Shown: positions 36,435-45,172 of the stretch, in pieces
Numbering within the stretch: the first letter of the stretch is position 1
Layout: each line of letters opens with the position of its first letter
Source of the DNA: MPNP01 sp965116235
GTDB taxonomy: Bacteria; Pseudomonadota; Alphaproteobacteria; Rhodobacterales; Rhodobacteraceae
Direction of reading: 5' to 3'
Assembly: GCA_965116235.1 (NCBI GenBank)
Contig: OZ220496.1
Span: forward strand, 620,001 to 684,000
Length of the DNA: 64,000 nt
Notes under the pieces: model-generated
Databases searched by the model: none
Seen by the model: only the letters and a program-made list of their open reading frames with translations
Told to the model about the DNA's origin: nothing
Made by a program: the position numbers and the translations under genes

Positions 36435-36839
36435 ATGAACGAGATTGACCGCTTCAATGACGAGCAACTGGCGATGCTCCGGCAGAACAAGACTATCCCG
36501 GACTTTCGGGCGGGTGACACAATCCGAGTCGGCTTCAAGGTAACAGAGGGAACCCGGACGCGCATTCAAAATTATGAGGGCGTTTGCATTGCTCGAAAAG
36601 GAGGCGAAGGAATAGACGGCTCCTTCACCGTACGCAAGATTTCCTTTGGCGAGGGGGTCGAAAGAATGTTTCCGTTGCATTCGACCAACATTGACAGCAT
36701 CACGGTCATACGCCGAGGAAAGGTCCGTCGGGCCAAACTGTATTACTTGAGAGAACGACGGGGCAAGTCCGCTCGCATTGCCGAGCGCACCAATTATCGC
36801 CCCAAGCGAGTCAAGGAAACTGCTGTCTTGGGGGATTGA
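36435..36839 (+). CDS. rplS: 50S ribosomal protein L19
   Basis: 134 residues, ATG after GAGGAG. It contains FRAGDTIRVGFKVTEGTRTRIQNYEGVCIARK and SFGEGVERMFPLHSTNIDSI, followed by KVRRAKLYYLRERRGKSARI, the complete L19 sequence pattern. It lies at the 30S-50S interface. Last gene of the rps/rim/trm operon; rpmE follows after 6 bp. Confidence 0.97.
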   Translation: MNEIDRFNDEQLAMLRQNKTIPDFRAGDTIRVGFKVTEGTRTRIQNYEGVCIARKGGEGIDGSFTVRKISFGEGVERMFPLHSTNIDSITVIRRGKVRRAKLYYLRERRGKSARIAERTNYRPKRVKETAVLGD

Positions 36840-36845
36840 ACCAAA

Positions 36846-37067
36846 ATGAAGAAAGACATTCATCCGGATTATCACAAGATCACTGTCAAGTTGACCAACG
36901 GCGACGAATATGAAATGAAATCGACCTATGGAAGCGAAGGCGACACGCTACAGCTCGACATTGACCCGACAGTTCATCCAGCCTGGACGGGTGGGAACGC
37001 ACACTTGATGGACACGGGTGGCCGTGTATCCAAATTCAAAAAGAAATACGGCGACTTCAAGTTCTAG
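36846..37067 (+). CDS. rpmE: 50S ribosomal protein L31
   Basis: 73 residues. MKKDIHPDYHKITVKLTNGDEY... and HPAWTGG are characteristic. It lacks the CxxC zinc ligands, so it is the zinc-independent form. Directly after rplS, as in many Alphaproteobacteria. Confidence 0.96.
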   Translation: MKKDIHPDYHKITVKLTNGDEYEMKSTYGSEGDTLQLDIDPTVHPAWTGGNAHLMDTGGRVSKFKKKYGDFKF

Positions 37068-37591
37068 ATTCCTCAAGCGTGAGCCGAGGTTTCCCGTCTG
37101 ACGTTCAGAGAGGCGATGGGCCCTCGGATGGGACGATCAGGGTCTTGATGCGCCCCAGCAGGCCTTTTGGAGCAACGAATGAACATGAGGGAGAAGAGAG
37201 GTCACGACAAGACCCTTCGGGAAGCTCTGAACGGTTGCAAGATGCCGGTATAGCGGGACCCTCAGTTTTCCAGCACGGTCACGATGTCCAAAGTTGAGAA
37301 GGGACGGCCCATCCCGGCCCTCAGGGGCTGGATCTGCCAATGTCATTGCGCACGGAATGAACGAGCAGCTGCCAGCCCCGGACACCTGCCACCCTCAAGA
37401 CACCTGTTATCCGTTTCGCCTGGATACGCTGATTCCCCCTTCCCTTCGGACCGAGCTCATTTATTCTGCCGGTCGCAGCGCGGCTTCGAAAGTGTCACAC
37501 CTTGCAATTCGGCTGCTCAGGCATCGTGCCCCTGCGGGTCGCTTCATTCCGGTACATTCAAGCCAAGACGCGATCAAGTTGTCTTTTTTTG
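37068..37591. other. Intergenic region between rpmE and the RiPP precursor
   Basis: No convincing gene. It contains one arm of an inverted repeat (37203-37302). The ORFs on both strands lack ribosome sites. Confidence 0.4.
37203..37302 (-). repeat. Inverted repeat arm 1 flanking the RiPP gene
   Basis: Read on the minus strand (GACCGTGCTGGAAAACTGAG..., then CGCTATAC, TTGCAACCGTT and TCTTGTCG), it matches the plus strand at 38426-38518 at about 80% by eye. The two arms enclose the RiPP gene. They may be remains of one duplicated mobile element or small repeat. Confidence 0.6.
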
Positions 37592-37620
37592 TTGCAATTC
37601 CCTTCGGCATTGGCTATAAT
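37592..37620 (+). promoter_or_regulatory. Sigma-70 promoter for the RiPP precursor
   Basis: TTGCAA, then a 17-bp spacer, then TATAAT: an exact -10 box and a near-consensus -35 box at optimal spacing. Expected transcription start is about 37627, leaving a leader of ~37 nt. It is by far the best promoter seen in the window. Confidence 0.75.
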
Positions 37621-37663
37621 CCGGTGTTATTGAAATGGCTGGAAGTGGAAAGGTAGGACGATC

Positions 37664-38026
37664 ATGGTACAAAATCAGTTGATGCAGAATCTTCGACCTG
37701 TGGAGATTTCGTCGAAGGATGTCACGAAGATAGTGGCGTGGGCGGAGTCTTGCCACCTGGATTCAGGGCGGCTGGACCAGCTCAATCAACGCGGAAGTCA
37801 AACGCGGGACGAGGCTTTCAAGGATTTCGGCTTTGACGATCCGGAAGGGATTGAAATCATGTTTGTCGCGAATCAGGAGACGGTTGATCATTTTGTCATT
37901 CCTTCGGATCCGAATGCGACAATGAGTGATGAAAGTCTTGAAGGCGTGGCCGGTGGTGCGTGTGGCTCAACTGTGGCTTCGATTTTGGGAGCCACGGGGG
38001 CGTCCACTCTCGGTTGCATCGGCTAA
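37664..38026 (+). CDS. RiPP precursor peptide, nitrile-hydratase-like leader (NHLP)
   Basis: 120 residues, ATG after AAGGTAGGACG. Residues 1-98 resemble the nitrile hydratase alpha-like leader used by proteusin-type RiPPs. It ends in the cleavage region FVIPSDPNATMSDESLEG followed by VAGG, with the double glycine at 97-98. The predicted core (99-120, beginning ACGSTVASIL and ending STLGCIG) is small, with two Cys, five Ser/Thr and many Gly/Ala: good substrate residues for dehydration, cyclisation or epimerisation. No modifying enzyme, protease-transporter or immunity gene is in the window, so it is an orphan served in trans or a relict. The strong promoter argues for expression. Confidence 0.8.
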   Translation: MVQNQLMQNLRPVEISSKDVTKIVAWAESCHLDSGRLDQLNQRGSQTRDEAFKDFGFDDPEGIEIMFVANQETVDHFVIPSDPNATMSDESLEGVAGGACGSTVASILGATGASTLGCIG

Positions 38027-38397
38027 TGATTGCAATACAAGTGATTGGCGGGCGGTGTGGAGATGCCGTTGCGGGGTTTTCTGGCGGTCAGGCACTGTGG
38101 TGCTGATGGCTGAGTGGATCGTAGTTGAGTCGTCGTGTCTCGGTTAGTGGATTGTTGACTGGTTGGTAGCCAGCGAATTCTTGGCGAGCCGAGGCAAGGG
38201 CGTCATTTGGGGCTGGAGCGATTTAGTCGTTGGTTTTGTCCGCGGCCTCGTTGGAGTAGCGGAGGGCTCCTGCGGCTTGACCGGGTTCGGCTGTGAGTGC
38301 CGTGTCAGTCGTTCATTGTCCTGTATCCCCCTAGAACTGCCAATTCAAGCGAGAAGTTGGCCGCAATGGGACCGGCGACACCCTGATGTATCTTTGG

Positions 38398-38425
38398 CGC
38401 CCTTAGGGGAGAGGGCGTTTTTTTG
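38398..38425 (+). terminator. Rho-independent terminator
   Basis: The stem CGCCC/GGGCG encloses an 11-nt loop and is followed by seven T. It would end the RiPP transcript about 370 nt after the stop codon. Confidence 0.6.
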
Positions 38426-38518
38426 CCTTGAGACATTTTGACCGTGCTTGAAAACTGAGGGGCCTGCTATACGGGCGTTTTGCGACCGTTTCGGGCTTCT
38501 CCAAGAGCCTTGTCGGTT
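38426..38518 (+). repeat. Inverted repeat arm 2 flanking the RiPP gene
   Basis: The counterpart of 37203-37302, starting directly after the terminator T-run and continuing through GACCGTGCTTGAAAACTGAG, GCTATAC, TTGCGACCGTTT and CCTTGTCG. Translated on the opposite strand both arms give IAGPSVF-x-HG, so they may descend from one coding sequence. Confidence 0.6.
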
Positions 38519-38834
38519 CCTCACAAGAGTGATGGTCGACAAATGTCCCTACATGCCCAACCTTTCCTCGCATGCTCATTCATCGCAAAAGAATGCCCGC
38601 TGTCCGCATCAAGATCCCATACGTGCTCACCCGCAATCCGGTCTAGCAAAAGGCATTGCTACCACTCCGACCCTGTTGAAATCGCTCGAACGCCGGGGTC
38701 CATGTCATCCTCGAAGAACTGCGGACAGAAACTCGTCGCACCCGGACCTTCCTGAGTCCGCAATGCCTGTCCGGTACCTCAGGGGCATTGAGGTCTGGCT
38801 CGCTTTCTGGACTTCTCGAACGTCATGGTACAGC

Positions 38835-38984
38835 GGAATGAAGACAAGGGGGCTGCAACACGACCGCCACCCCCGCTTCTCCCTCGGCCGTTTGAAGCCG
38901 CGTTCTCGGCGAATGGCCGCCAGTTACGAGAAGCTGGAGTACAGCGTTTTCGCCATGATCACGATCGAAACCATTCTCCAATAG
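38835..38984 (+). pseudogene. Transposase C-terminal remnant (IS5-like)
   Basis: The frame ends GRLKPRSRRMAASYEKLEYS followed by VFAMITIETILQ. It resembles the C-terminal pattern of IS5-group transposases (F-x-x-LK-x-x-RR-x-A-x-R-Y-D/E-K). Upstream sequence in the same frame is not transposase-like, so only a fragment remains. Confidence 0.4.
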
Positions 38985-39088
38985 TGCCGGCACATCAACA
39001 CAACGAGATGGGACATGGCTAATGAAGTCTACGGCCAAAATCCGTTTGGCATGTCCCAGATGCAGGCCAACCCAGTGTTCATTTCCAA

Positions 39089-39889
39089 CTACACCTTATT
39101 GGCCTCGGCAAGCGACTTTTCGATAATGGCTACGTCACTGGGATTGTTGAGCTCCCAAAAGCCCCTTCCCCTGGAATCCACTTCAACGCACTGAATATCA
39201 AGCCCCCCTTCAAGAAACCTGAGCTGTTCCAGGCCCTCGAGCTGTTCCAACTTTCCTTGCCCCGCACCAGCATACCAGTTCAGGGCTTCCCGTCTGTATG
39301 CATAAACACCCACATGGTGATACACAGGCGTTGGGTCAGAAAATTCAAAGTTCTTGTTGCACCACGGTATGACATTTTTGGAAAAGTAAAGCGCACGGCC
39401 CTGGCTGTCAAAAACAACCGTGGTTCCTCCGACACGGCCAGCCATTCGATCCTTGACTAGTCTGTCATAGTTCTCGCCATTGCTACGCAAGACCGGTGTT
39501 GCAACTTGGACAGAAGTATCTTCTAGCATTGTCGCAATCAACCGTTCAACAAAATCTGCAGGAGTGAGAGGGGCGTCCCCCTGAACATTCACGATGATGT
39601 CGGCTGGCTTGTCGAGCAACAAGCTTGCTTCGTGACATCGTTCTGTGCCATTTTTGCAATGTGAGGATGTCAGCAGAGAATTGCCGCCAAAGCTGTACAC
39701 TTCATCCGCTATGCGGCTATCGTCCGTCGCAACTGTCACGCTATCAACTCTTTTGACCGCGCAGGCAACCTCCCAGGTTCGTCTGACAAGGGTCTTGGAT
39801 ATCCCTGTACATCCCTTCAACCCCACTAGCGGCTTGCCAGGAAATCGGCTTGAGGAATACCGGGCTGGAATGATTATGGCAACATGCAT
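39089..39889 (-). CDS. kdsB: 3-deoxy-manno-octulosonate cytidylyltransferase
   Basis: 266 residues from the ATG of MHVAIIIPARYSSSRFPGKPL; a GTG 54 nt upstream (39943) is possible. CMP-Kdo synthetase couples CTP and Kdo for lipopolysaccharide core synthesis. The nucleotide-binding PARYSSSRFPGKP, ATDDSRIA and VNVQGDAPL motifs are present, and the C-terminal part YRREALNWY...EQLEGLEQLRFLE matches the family. It could be a paralogue for another 3-deoxy sugar. Confidence 0.85.
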   Translation of the reverse strand: MHVAIIIPARYSSSRFPGKPLVGLKGCTGISKTLVRRTWEVACAVKRVDSVTVATDDSRIADEVYSFGGNSLLTSSHCKNGTERCHEASLLLDKPADIIVNVQGDAPLTPADFVERLIATMLEDTSVQVATPVLRSNGENYDRLVKDRMAGRVGGTTVVFDSQGRALYFSKNVIPWCNKNFEFSDPTPVYHHVGVYAYRREALNWYAGAGQGKLEQLEGLEQLRFLEGGLDIQCVEVDSRGRGFWELNNPSDVAIIEKSLAEANKV

Positions 39890-39943
39890 GGAGAATCGCT
39901 TGTTTGGGAAATCATCTACTGTTTGCCCGAAAGTCTCTAACAC

Positions 39944-40517
39944 TGCTGATTGAGTGCTTCCTCGCGATTTGTGAAAACAAGATCAAGCAGGATCTCCGGG
40001 GCGTGGAATATGTCACTCGAACAACATCCTTGAAATTGTCTTGCTGGAAGTGAACGAAGACCATCAGACATTCAAAGTCGGGTGATACGACCATTGATCC
40101 GTTTATCGGAGCGGGCCTGACGATAATGGCAGTTGCTCATGGCGACCGGTGGCTCAATGCTTTGACCGCAATCCTGTTCGGGTTGTAAAGGCCACGAGAT
40201 GGCAAGTTCCAAAACGGTGGCTACGTCTCCCCAAGCCATGTGGCATTCTACATTGTCCCGACGGAAATTTCCTCGATAGTTACGTATGGACAGACCTTTT
40301 CGGCGCTTCTCCGACATCCTGCAATTGACTGAAGGCTTTCGTTCCCAGACACGACTCAGCCGTTCCAAATTGTGAGGAAGCGAATTATTCCGTGCATGGT
40401 CTGACGACGGGGAGTCGGAACACGCCACCTTGGCAATTGATCGACCAACGATGTGCAGGTCGACCAGCAGGCGGTGCATCTGGTCCGCAGCGTTTACGGC
40501 GACCGATGGATTCATTT
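39944..40517. other. Intergenic region downstream of the SDR gene
   Basis: A minus-strand 147-aa ORF (40072-40515) begins two bases after the SDR stop, but I recognise no domain and the second half has odd composition. It may be the remnant of a gene of the sugar locus. Nothing else seen. Confidence 0.3.
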
Positions 40518-41321
40518 CTACTGGATCACCATCCCGCCATCAATCATGATCAGTTGGCCGGTCATGTAGTCGGATTCTGGACTGGCCAGAAACAGGGCTG
40601 TGCCGACGACATCTTCTGGATATGAATAGCGTTTCATCAGGATCATGTTCTCGGCAAGACTGTCCATGGATTCACCTTCTTTGTCGAACTTGCCGATGGC
40701 AACCAGATCCTTGTCAAGCTGCTCCCAGAGCTCGGTGCGCACCACGCCTGGCCCGTAGCCATTGACCGTGATATTGTGTTCGGCGAGAGCTTTTGCACCG
40801 CCGTTGATCATGGCGAGCACGGCATGCTTCGAACACGAGTAAGGGATGACGTCATCAAATGCCTGACGACTAAGGATTGAGCCGACATTTATGATCTTGT
40901 ACGGTCCGTTTTTCTGACCCTGCCGGATCATCTGCTTGGCCGCCTCCTGCATGCCGATCAGCACACCCAAGGCATTGACCTTCATTATCGTGTTCCAGTT
41001 TTCCTCGGTCACGTCGAGAAACATCATGGGCTTGTTGATGCCTGCGTTGTTAAGCATGACATTTATTGAGCCGAATGCGTCCACCGTAGCATCAACGGCC
41101 GCCTTCATCTCGGTTCGGCTGGTAACATCAAGTTTTACCGCTATGGCTGTGCCGCCGGCTTTCTGAATCCTTGCTGCGACTTCATCACACCCTTCCTTGT
41201 TGAGGTCGCCGATGCACAGCTTGGCACCATGCGATGCGAAGTATTCGGCCACCGCCGCCCCCATTCCCCTTGCACCACCGGTGATCAGCACATGCTTGCC
41301 GGCGAGTCTTCCCAAAGCCAT
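40518..41321 (-). CDS. Short-chain dehydrogenase/reductase, probably a sugar or polyol dehydrogenase
   Basis: 267 residues from the ATG with AGGAG upstream. NAD(P)-binding TGGARGMGAAVAEYF, NNAGINKPM and the catalytic Ser...Y-x-x-x-K (NVGSILS, YSCSK) are complete, and the C-terminus TGQLIMIDGGMVIQ is classical. It is divergent from a sugar ABC operon, so it probably oxidises a sugar or sugar alcohol imported by it; substrate is inference. Confidence 0.88.
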   Translation of the reverse strand: MALGRLAGKHVLITGGARGMGAAVAEYFASHGAKLCIGDLNKEGCDEVAARIQKAGGTAIAVKLDVTSRTEMKAAVDATVDAFGSINVMLNNAGINKPMMFLDVTEENWNTIMKVNALGVLIGMQEAAKQMIRQGQKNGPYKIINVGSILSRQAFDDVIPYSCSKHAVLAMINGGAKALAEHNITVNGYGPGVVRTELWEQLDKDLVAIGKFDKEGESMDSLAENMILMKRYSYPEDVVGTALFLASPESDYMTGQLIMIDGGMVIQ

Positions 41322-41506
41322 CTCCAAACTCCTTTGTCAGTACAGTCTTGCATTCGAGTGTCATGCTAGCAACACTTGCAGGGGAAATGAAGTCCATATT
41401 ATATCCATTTTGGATATGTTTTTTGTTTAAATCTGGCCGGTGCGCCCGTAATGTACGAGAGCGGCTTGCGACAGGCCGCACTACAATTGAAGCATGGGAG
41501 AATGAT

Positions 41507-42541
41507 ATGTCTTATTACAAGAAATTTGTGACTCTGGTGGTCGCCGGAATCACGTCGGCGGGCGTCATGAGCGGTCCGGTGGCAGGGAGCGAGAAGGGAG
41601 CGATCATCTCGTTCAACGGGCCAGCCGGGGAAGCCTACATCGGTCGGTTCATCAAGGGCATCAAGGAGACGGCTGCCCTCAAGGGATTTGACATCAAGGT
41701 GTTTGAGAACCAGTTCAACCAGGCGGAGCAGGATCAGCAGGTCCAACAGGTGCTTGCGGCCGGCCAGCTTCCGGATGTGTTCATCTGGTGGCCCTCTGAT
41801 GCCACGGCTGGACTTGGTTCACTTCGTGCTCTGGCCCGAACCGGGGTTCCAGTGCTGAAGATTAACCAGCTTCCGAACGACCAGGACAAGCAGTACATCT
41901 TTGGCTATGCCGGCCCCGATGACCGGTTGCGTGCGCGCAACGCCGGCTACATGATGCGCGAGGCCGCCGCCCGGAAGAAGGCCGAAGGCGGCAACGGCTT
42001 CAATGTTCTGGTCCTGTCTTACCCACATTCCTACGGCGGATACGGCCTCTCGATCAACGCCTTCAAGGATGCCATCGCCGGGTCCGATTTGACCATCATC
42101 GGTGACATCGGCGAAGGCTTCGGCCAGGCAAATGGCTACAAGGGCGCAGCGAAACTGATTGCAGCACACCGTGACCAGGGAATCCATTTCGTCTACGGCA
42201 TGGATGATGCCATCCTCACTGGCGGAATTCAGGCATTCGAGGAAGCCGGTTATGTAATGGGCGAGGATGTGATTGCGGTTGGAACGGTCTGCAATGGTGA
42301 CAAGCAGCTTATTGAAGAAGGGAAGCAGTTCGGAACGACGTTGCAGTCCCCGCTTCATGAAGGGCAGCTTGCGATCAAGATGGTTGAGGAATACCTCGAA
42401 ACGGGTGAATTGGCACACTACATCAATTTCACTCCCAACCCGGCTGTGACTCTGGACAATCTTGAAACGGTCGCACTCCGCGGCTATGACGGGAAGCTGT
42501 ATGGCATTGATGAGCTCTGCTCGGGCGCTTGGGGAAGTTGA
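41507..42541 (+). CDS. Sugar ABC transporter, periplasmic binding protein
   Basis: 344 residues from the ATG after GGGAGAATGAT; the longer frame upstream has no ribosome site. A signal peptide lies at ~1-27 (KKFVTLVVAGITSAGVMSG). The Peripla_BP_4-type fold follows (ISFNGPAGEAYIGRFIKGIK...). It delivers a sugar to the permeases encoded downstream. A strong hairpin between it and the ATPase gene probably keeps this protein in excess. Confidence 0.88.
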   Translation: MSYYKKFVTLVVAGITSAGVMSGPVAGSEKGAIISFNGPAGEAYIGRFIKGIKETAALKGFDIKVFENQFNQAEQDQQVQQVLAAGQLPDVFIWWPSDATAGLGSLRALARTGVPVLKINQLPNDQDKQYIFGYAGPDDRLRARNAGYMMREAAARKKAEGGNGFNVLVLSYPHSYGGYGLSINAFKDAIAGSDLTIIGDIGEGFGQANGYKGAAKLIAAHRDQGIHFVYGMDDAILTGGIQAFEEAGYVMGEDVIAVGTVCNGDKQLIEEGKQFGTTLQSPLHEGQLAIKMVEEYLETGELAHYINFTPNPAVTLDNLETVALRGYDGKLYGIDELCSGAWGS

Positions 42542-42569
42542 CCGGCGGCTTTGAAGTCCAACAACACTT

Positions 42570-42592
42570 CCGGGGCCGCCAAGCGGCCCCGG
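42570..42592 (+). promoter_or_regulatory. Intercistronic hairpin in the sugar ABC operon
   Basis: A perfect 10-bp GC-rich stem (CCGGGGCCGC and its complement) with a 3-nt CAA loop and no T-run. Such structures after binding-protein genes stabilise the upstream mRNA or attenuate read-through, giving more binding protein than ATPase and permease. Confidence 0.6.
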
Positions 42593-42623
42593 CCTTCTTG
42601 GCACGTGGCCGTGGCAACTGACG

Positions 42624-44141
42624 ATGCAACCGTTGCTGCAACTGAATTCGATCAGCCGTTCCTTCGGAGCAATTCAGGCACTCAAGGACGTAAATTTTGA
42701 AATCGACGCTGGCGAAGTCATGGGGCTGGTCGGCGAAAACGGTGCCGGAAAATCCACACTCGTAAAGATTGTCGGCGGATTTGACAACGCCTACTCCGGC
42801 GAACTCCGAATCGACGGGGCGGCTGTCAGGTTTTCAAACCCTGCCCGAGCCGAGCGGGCGGGAATCGCGATTGCCCAGCAGGAGCTGAGCCTGATTCCGA
42901 CGATGTCGATTGCCGAGAACGTCTACCTCAGTGGCGATCACGTGCCCGCCGTGGCCACCAAAGGCGCGCTGGCAAGACAAGCAAGGCCGTATTTGGAAGA
43001 AGTCGGACTGGACAGTGTTGATCCGGGAATTGCCGTTAACCGTCTGTCTGTCGGGGAGCAGCAACTGGTAGAGGTGGCACGGCTACTCGCCCACGAGCCG
43101 CGTGTTTTGATTCTGGATGAGCCGACCGCCGCACTGGGAGAGAGCGACAGTACGCGCATTCTGGCGATGGCCAGAATGCTGGCCGAGAACGGAAAGTCCA
43201 TAATCTATGTCAGCCACAGGCTCGACGAAATATTCAAGATTTGCGACAGAATTACGGTCCTTCGCGATGGCCGGAGCCAAGAACCGCGGGCGACAAGCAA
43301 GATTGATGTGCCGGAATTGGTGGAATTGATGCTCGGACGCGAGTTGCAGAACATGTTTCCTCCAAGAAGGCCGGTACCGCGCGGCGAACCTTTGCTCAGG
43401 GTTGTGGATCTCTGGCCCGACGGAACTCTGGAACCGTTTAATTTTGACGTGTATTCGGGCGAAATTCTTGGCCTTGCGGGTCAACTGGGAAGCGGATCCG
43501 GTGATGTCCTTGCTGCAATCGGTGGAATGTCCAGGGCGCGGTCAGGTGCCATCGAGTTTCAAGGCCGGCGCTTTTTGCCGGCATCGCCTAGGGCGGCAAT
43601 CGCTGAAGGAATCGCCTATTGCTCGGATGACAGAAAACGTGATGGGCTGTTTCTTGGTCGCCCAATAAGTGAAAACCTGACTGCACCAGCTCTGGAACGG
43701 GTTTCGAAGTTTCAAATCCTCTTGCACGGAAAGGAGAACGAGCTGGCAAGTTCAAATGCAGCCAAGTTCACCGTCGACACGTCGCGACTGAGTGCCGAGG
43801 CCGGCGTATTGTCCGGGGGCAACCAGCAAAAGGTTGCGCTGGGGAAATGGCTGGCTATTTCACCAAAGGTCATACTGGTAAGGGAGCCCACGCGCGGCGT
43901 TGATGTGGGGGCCCGGGCCGAAATCTACCTGAAGTTGCGGGAACTCGCTGATGACGGTGCCGCCATCATTTTTGCCTCCACGGACCTGCATGAAATCACC
44001 GGCCTGTCCGACAGGGTTATAACTTTCTACCGGGGCATGCAGATTGGACAGGTCAGCGCCGATGATCTGACCGCGGCAACGGTTCTTGAGCAGATAACCC
44101 ATCCCTTTGATCCGGCATCACCTGCGGAGACGGCCCCGTGA
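42624..44141 (+). CDS. Sugar ABC transporter, tandem ATPase (RbsA-like)
   Basis: 505 residues with two nucleotide-binding domains. The first has Walker A GENGAGKSTL, signature LSVGEQQLVEVARLL and Walker B ILDEPTAAL. The second has a degenerate Walker A (GQLGSGSGD) but a good signature LSGGNQQKVALGKWL and the typical EPTRGVDVG. This asymmetry is normal for the carbohydrate uptake-2 (CUT2) family. It overlaps the next permease gene by four bases. Confidence 0.92.
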   Translation: MQPLLQLNSISRSFGAIQALKDVNFEIDAGEVMGLVGENGAGKSTLVKIVGGFDNAYSGELRIDGAAVRFSNPARAERAGIAIAQQELSLIPTMSIAENVYLSGDHVPAVATKGALARQARPYLEEVGLDSVDPGIAVNRLSVGEQQLVEVARLLAHEPRVLILDEPTAALGESDSTRILAMARMLAENGKSIIYVSHRLDEIFKICDRITVLRDGRSQEPRATSKIDVPELVELMLGRELQNMFPPRRPVPRGEPLLRVVDLWPDGTLEPFNFDVYSGEILGLAGQLGSGSGDVLAAIGGMSRARSGAIEFQGRRFLPASPRAAIAEGIAYCSDDRKRDGLFLGRPISENLTAPALERVSKFQILLHGKENELASSNAAKFTVDTSRLSAEAGVLSGGNQQKVALGKWLAISPKVILVREPTRGVDVGARAEIYLKLRELADDGAAIIFASTDLHEITGLSDRVITFYRGMQIGQVSADDLTAATVLEQITHPFDPASPAETAP

Positions 44142-45163
44142 TTGGTGTGGCAGCGCGCGAGACCAGCGAGGCCGTACGGCGTCATGTGGACCGGCTTGTG
44201 CAAGACAACTCGAGGCTCGCTGTTGGACTCGTAGTGGTGTTTCTTGCCGTGATCGCAGTCGGAATAGCAACCGCTCCGAATTTCCTCACGCTCTTCAATT
44301 TCAAGACAATCATACGCGACGCAGCACTGGTCGGCATCATGGCAATCGGACTGACGTTTGTGACGCTTTCAGGCAATTTCTTTCTTCTTTCCATGAAGGA
44401 GACCGCGGCAATCTGTATCATCGCTTTTGCCACTTCGATGGCGGCAGGGTACGGCTTCGGAATATCCTTTCTGTTCACAATGGTGATTGCGGTGGGGGCC
44501 GGCATGGCACAGGGGATGCTGATCGGCCTCGGCGGCAATCCTATCGTCGTGACGCTTGGGGCGGCAGGGCTGCTTTTTGGACTGGGGTCGTGGTGGAGTG
44601 ACAATCTGGTTGTTTCGTTCCGCCGCCCGCATGGTGCCGAATGGCTGGGAACTGGCTCTTTCCTCGGACTGCCAAACATCACGATCGCATTCATCCTGAT
44701 CGCAGTACTGGCCGAACTTGTTCTGCGCCACACCAGATTCGGGCGTCAAGTCTATCTGATCGGGGCCAATCGGGCCGCCGGGCGAGCGACCGGGAACGAA
44801 AACTTTGCCATGGCCATCAAGGTATGCACAATTGCTTCGGTTTGTTCCGCATTTGTGGCAGTCGCATTTTCGGCGCAGGTATCCAGCGCACACGTCAACT
44901 ACTTCTCGTCAGAGTTCGGTTCATCGGGAGACATGACGATCATGGTCATAGCCACGGTGATGGTAGGCGGAAACTCCATCATGGGCGGTTTCGGTTCCAC
45001 GCTTCGCTCCAGTTTGGGCGCAATCTTCATTTCGACGGTCGACAACATGATGGTTCTCCACGGGTTTAATAGCGGTCCTCGCGTCTTGGCTGTCGGGCTG
45101 ATGATTGTTTTTTCCATCATCGTGTTTGCACTGGTTCGTCGTGACAGTCGCTTTCAGGAATAG
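44138..45163 (+). CDS. Sugar ABC transporter permease 1 (RbsC-like)
   Basis: 341 residues with about ten hydrophobic helices. GNENFAMAIKVCTIASVCSA...GGNSIMGGFGST is the CUT2 permease region contacting the ATPase. The GTG start overlaps the ATPase stop (GTGA). The N-terminal ~28 residues are hydrophilic and cytoplasmic. It pairs with the second permease. Confidence 0.9.
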   Translation: MIGVAARETSEAVRRHVDRLVQDNSRLAVGLVVVFLAVIAVGIATAPNFLTLFNFKTIIRDAALVGIMAIGLTFVTLSGNFFLLSMKETAAICIIAFATSMAAGYGFGISFLFTMVIAVGAGMAQGMLIGLGGNPIVVTLGAAGLLFGLGSWWSDNLVVSFRRPHGAEWLGTGSFLGLPNITIAFILIAVLAELVLRHTRFGRQVYLIGANRAAGRATGNENFAMAIKVCTIASVCSAFVAVAFSAQVSSAHVNYFSSEFGSSGDMTIMVIATVMVGGNSIMGGFGSTLRSSLGAIFISTVDNMMVLHGFNSGPRVLAVGLMIVFSIIVFALVRRDSRFQE

Positions 45164-45172
45164 GGATCATTC

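Larger units (their letters stand above)
38027..38834. other. Region downstream of the RiPP precursor
   Basis: About 800 bp without a convincing gene. It contains a terminator (38398-38425) and the second inverted-repeat arm (38426-38518). No RiPP maturation gene is present. Confidence 0.45.

Noticed and set aside
40072..40515. 147-aa minus-strand ORF after the SDR gene
   Set aside because: No domain recognised, poor composition in the second half and no good ribosome site; kept only as a note in the intergenic entry.
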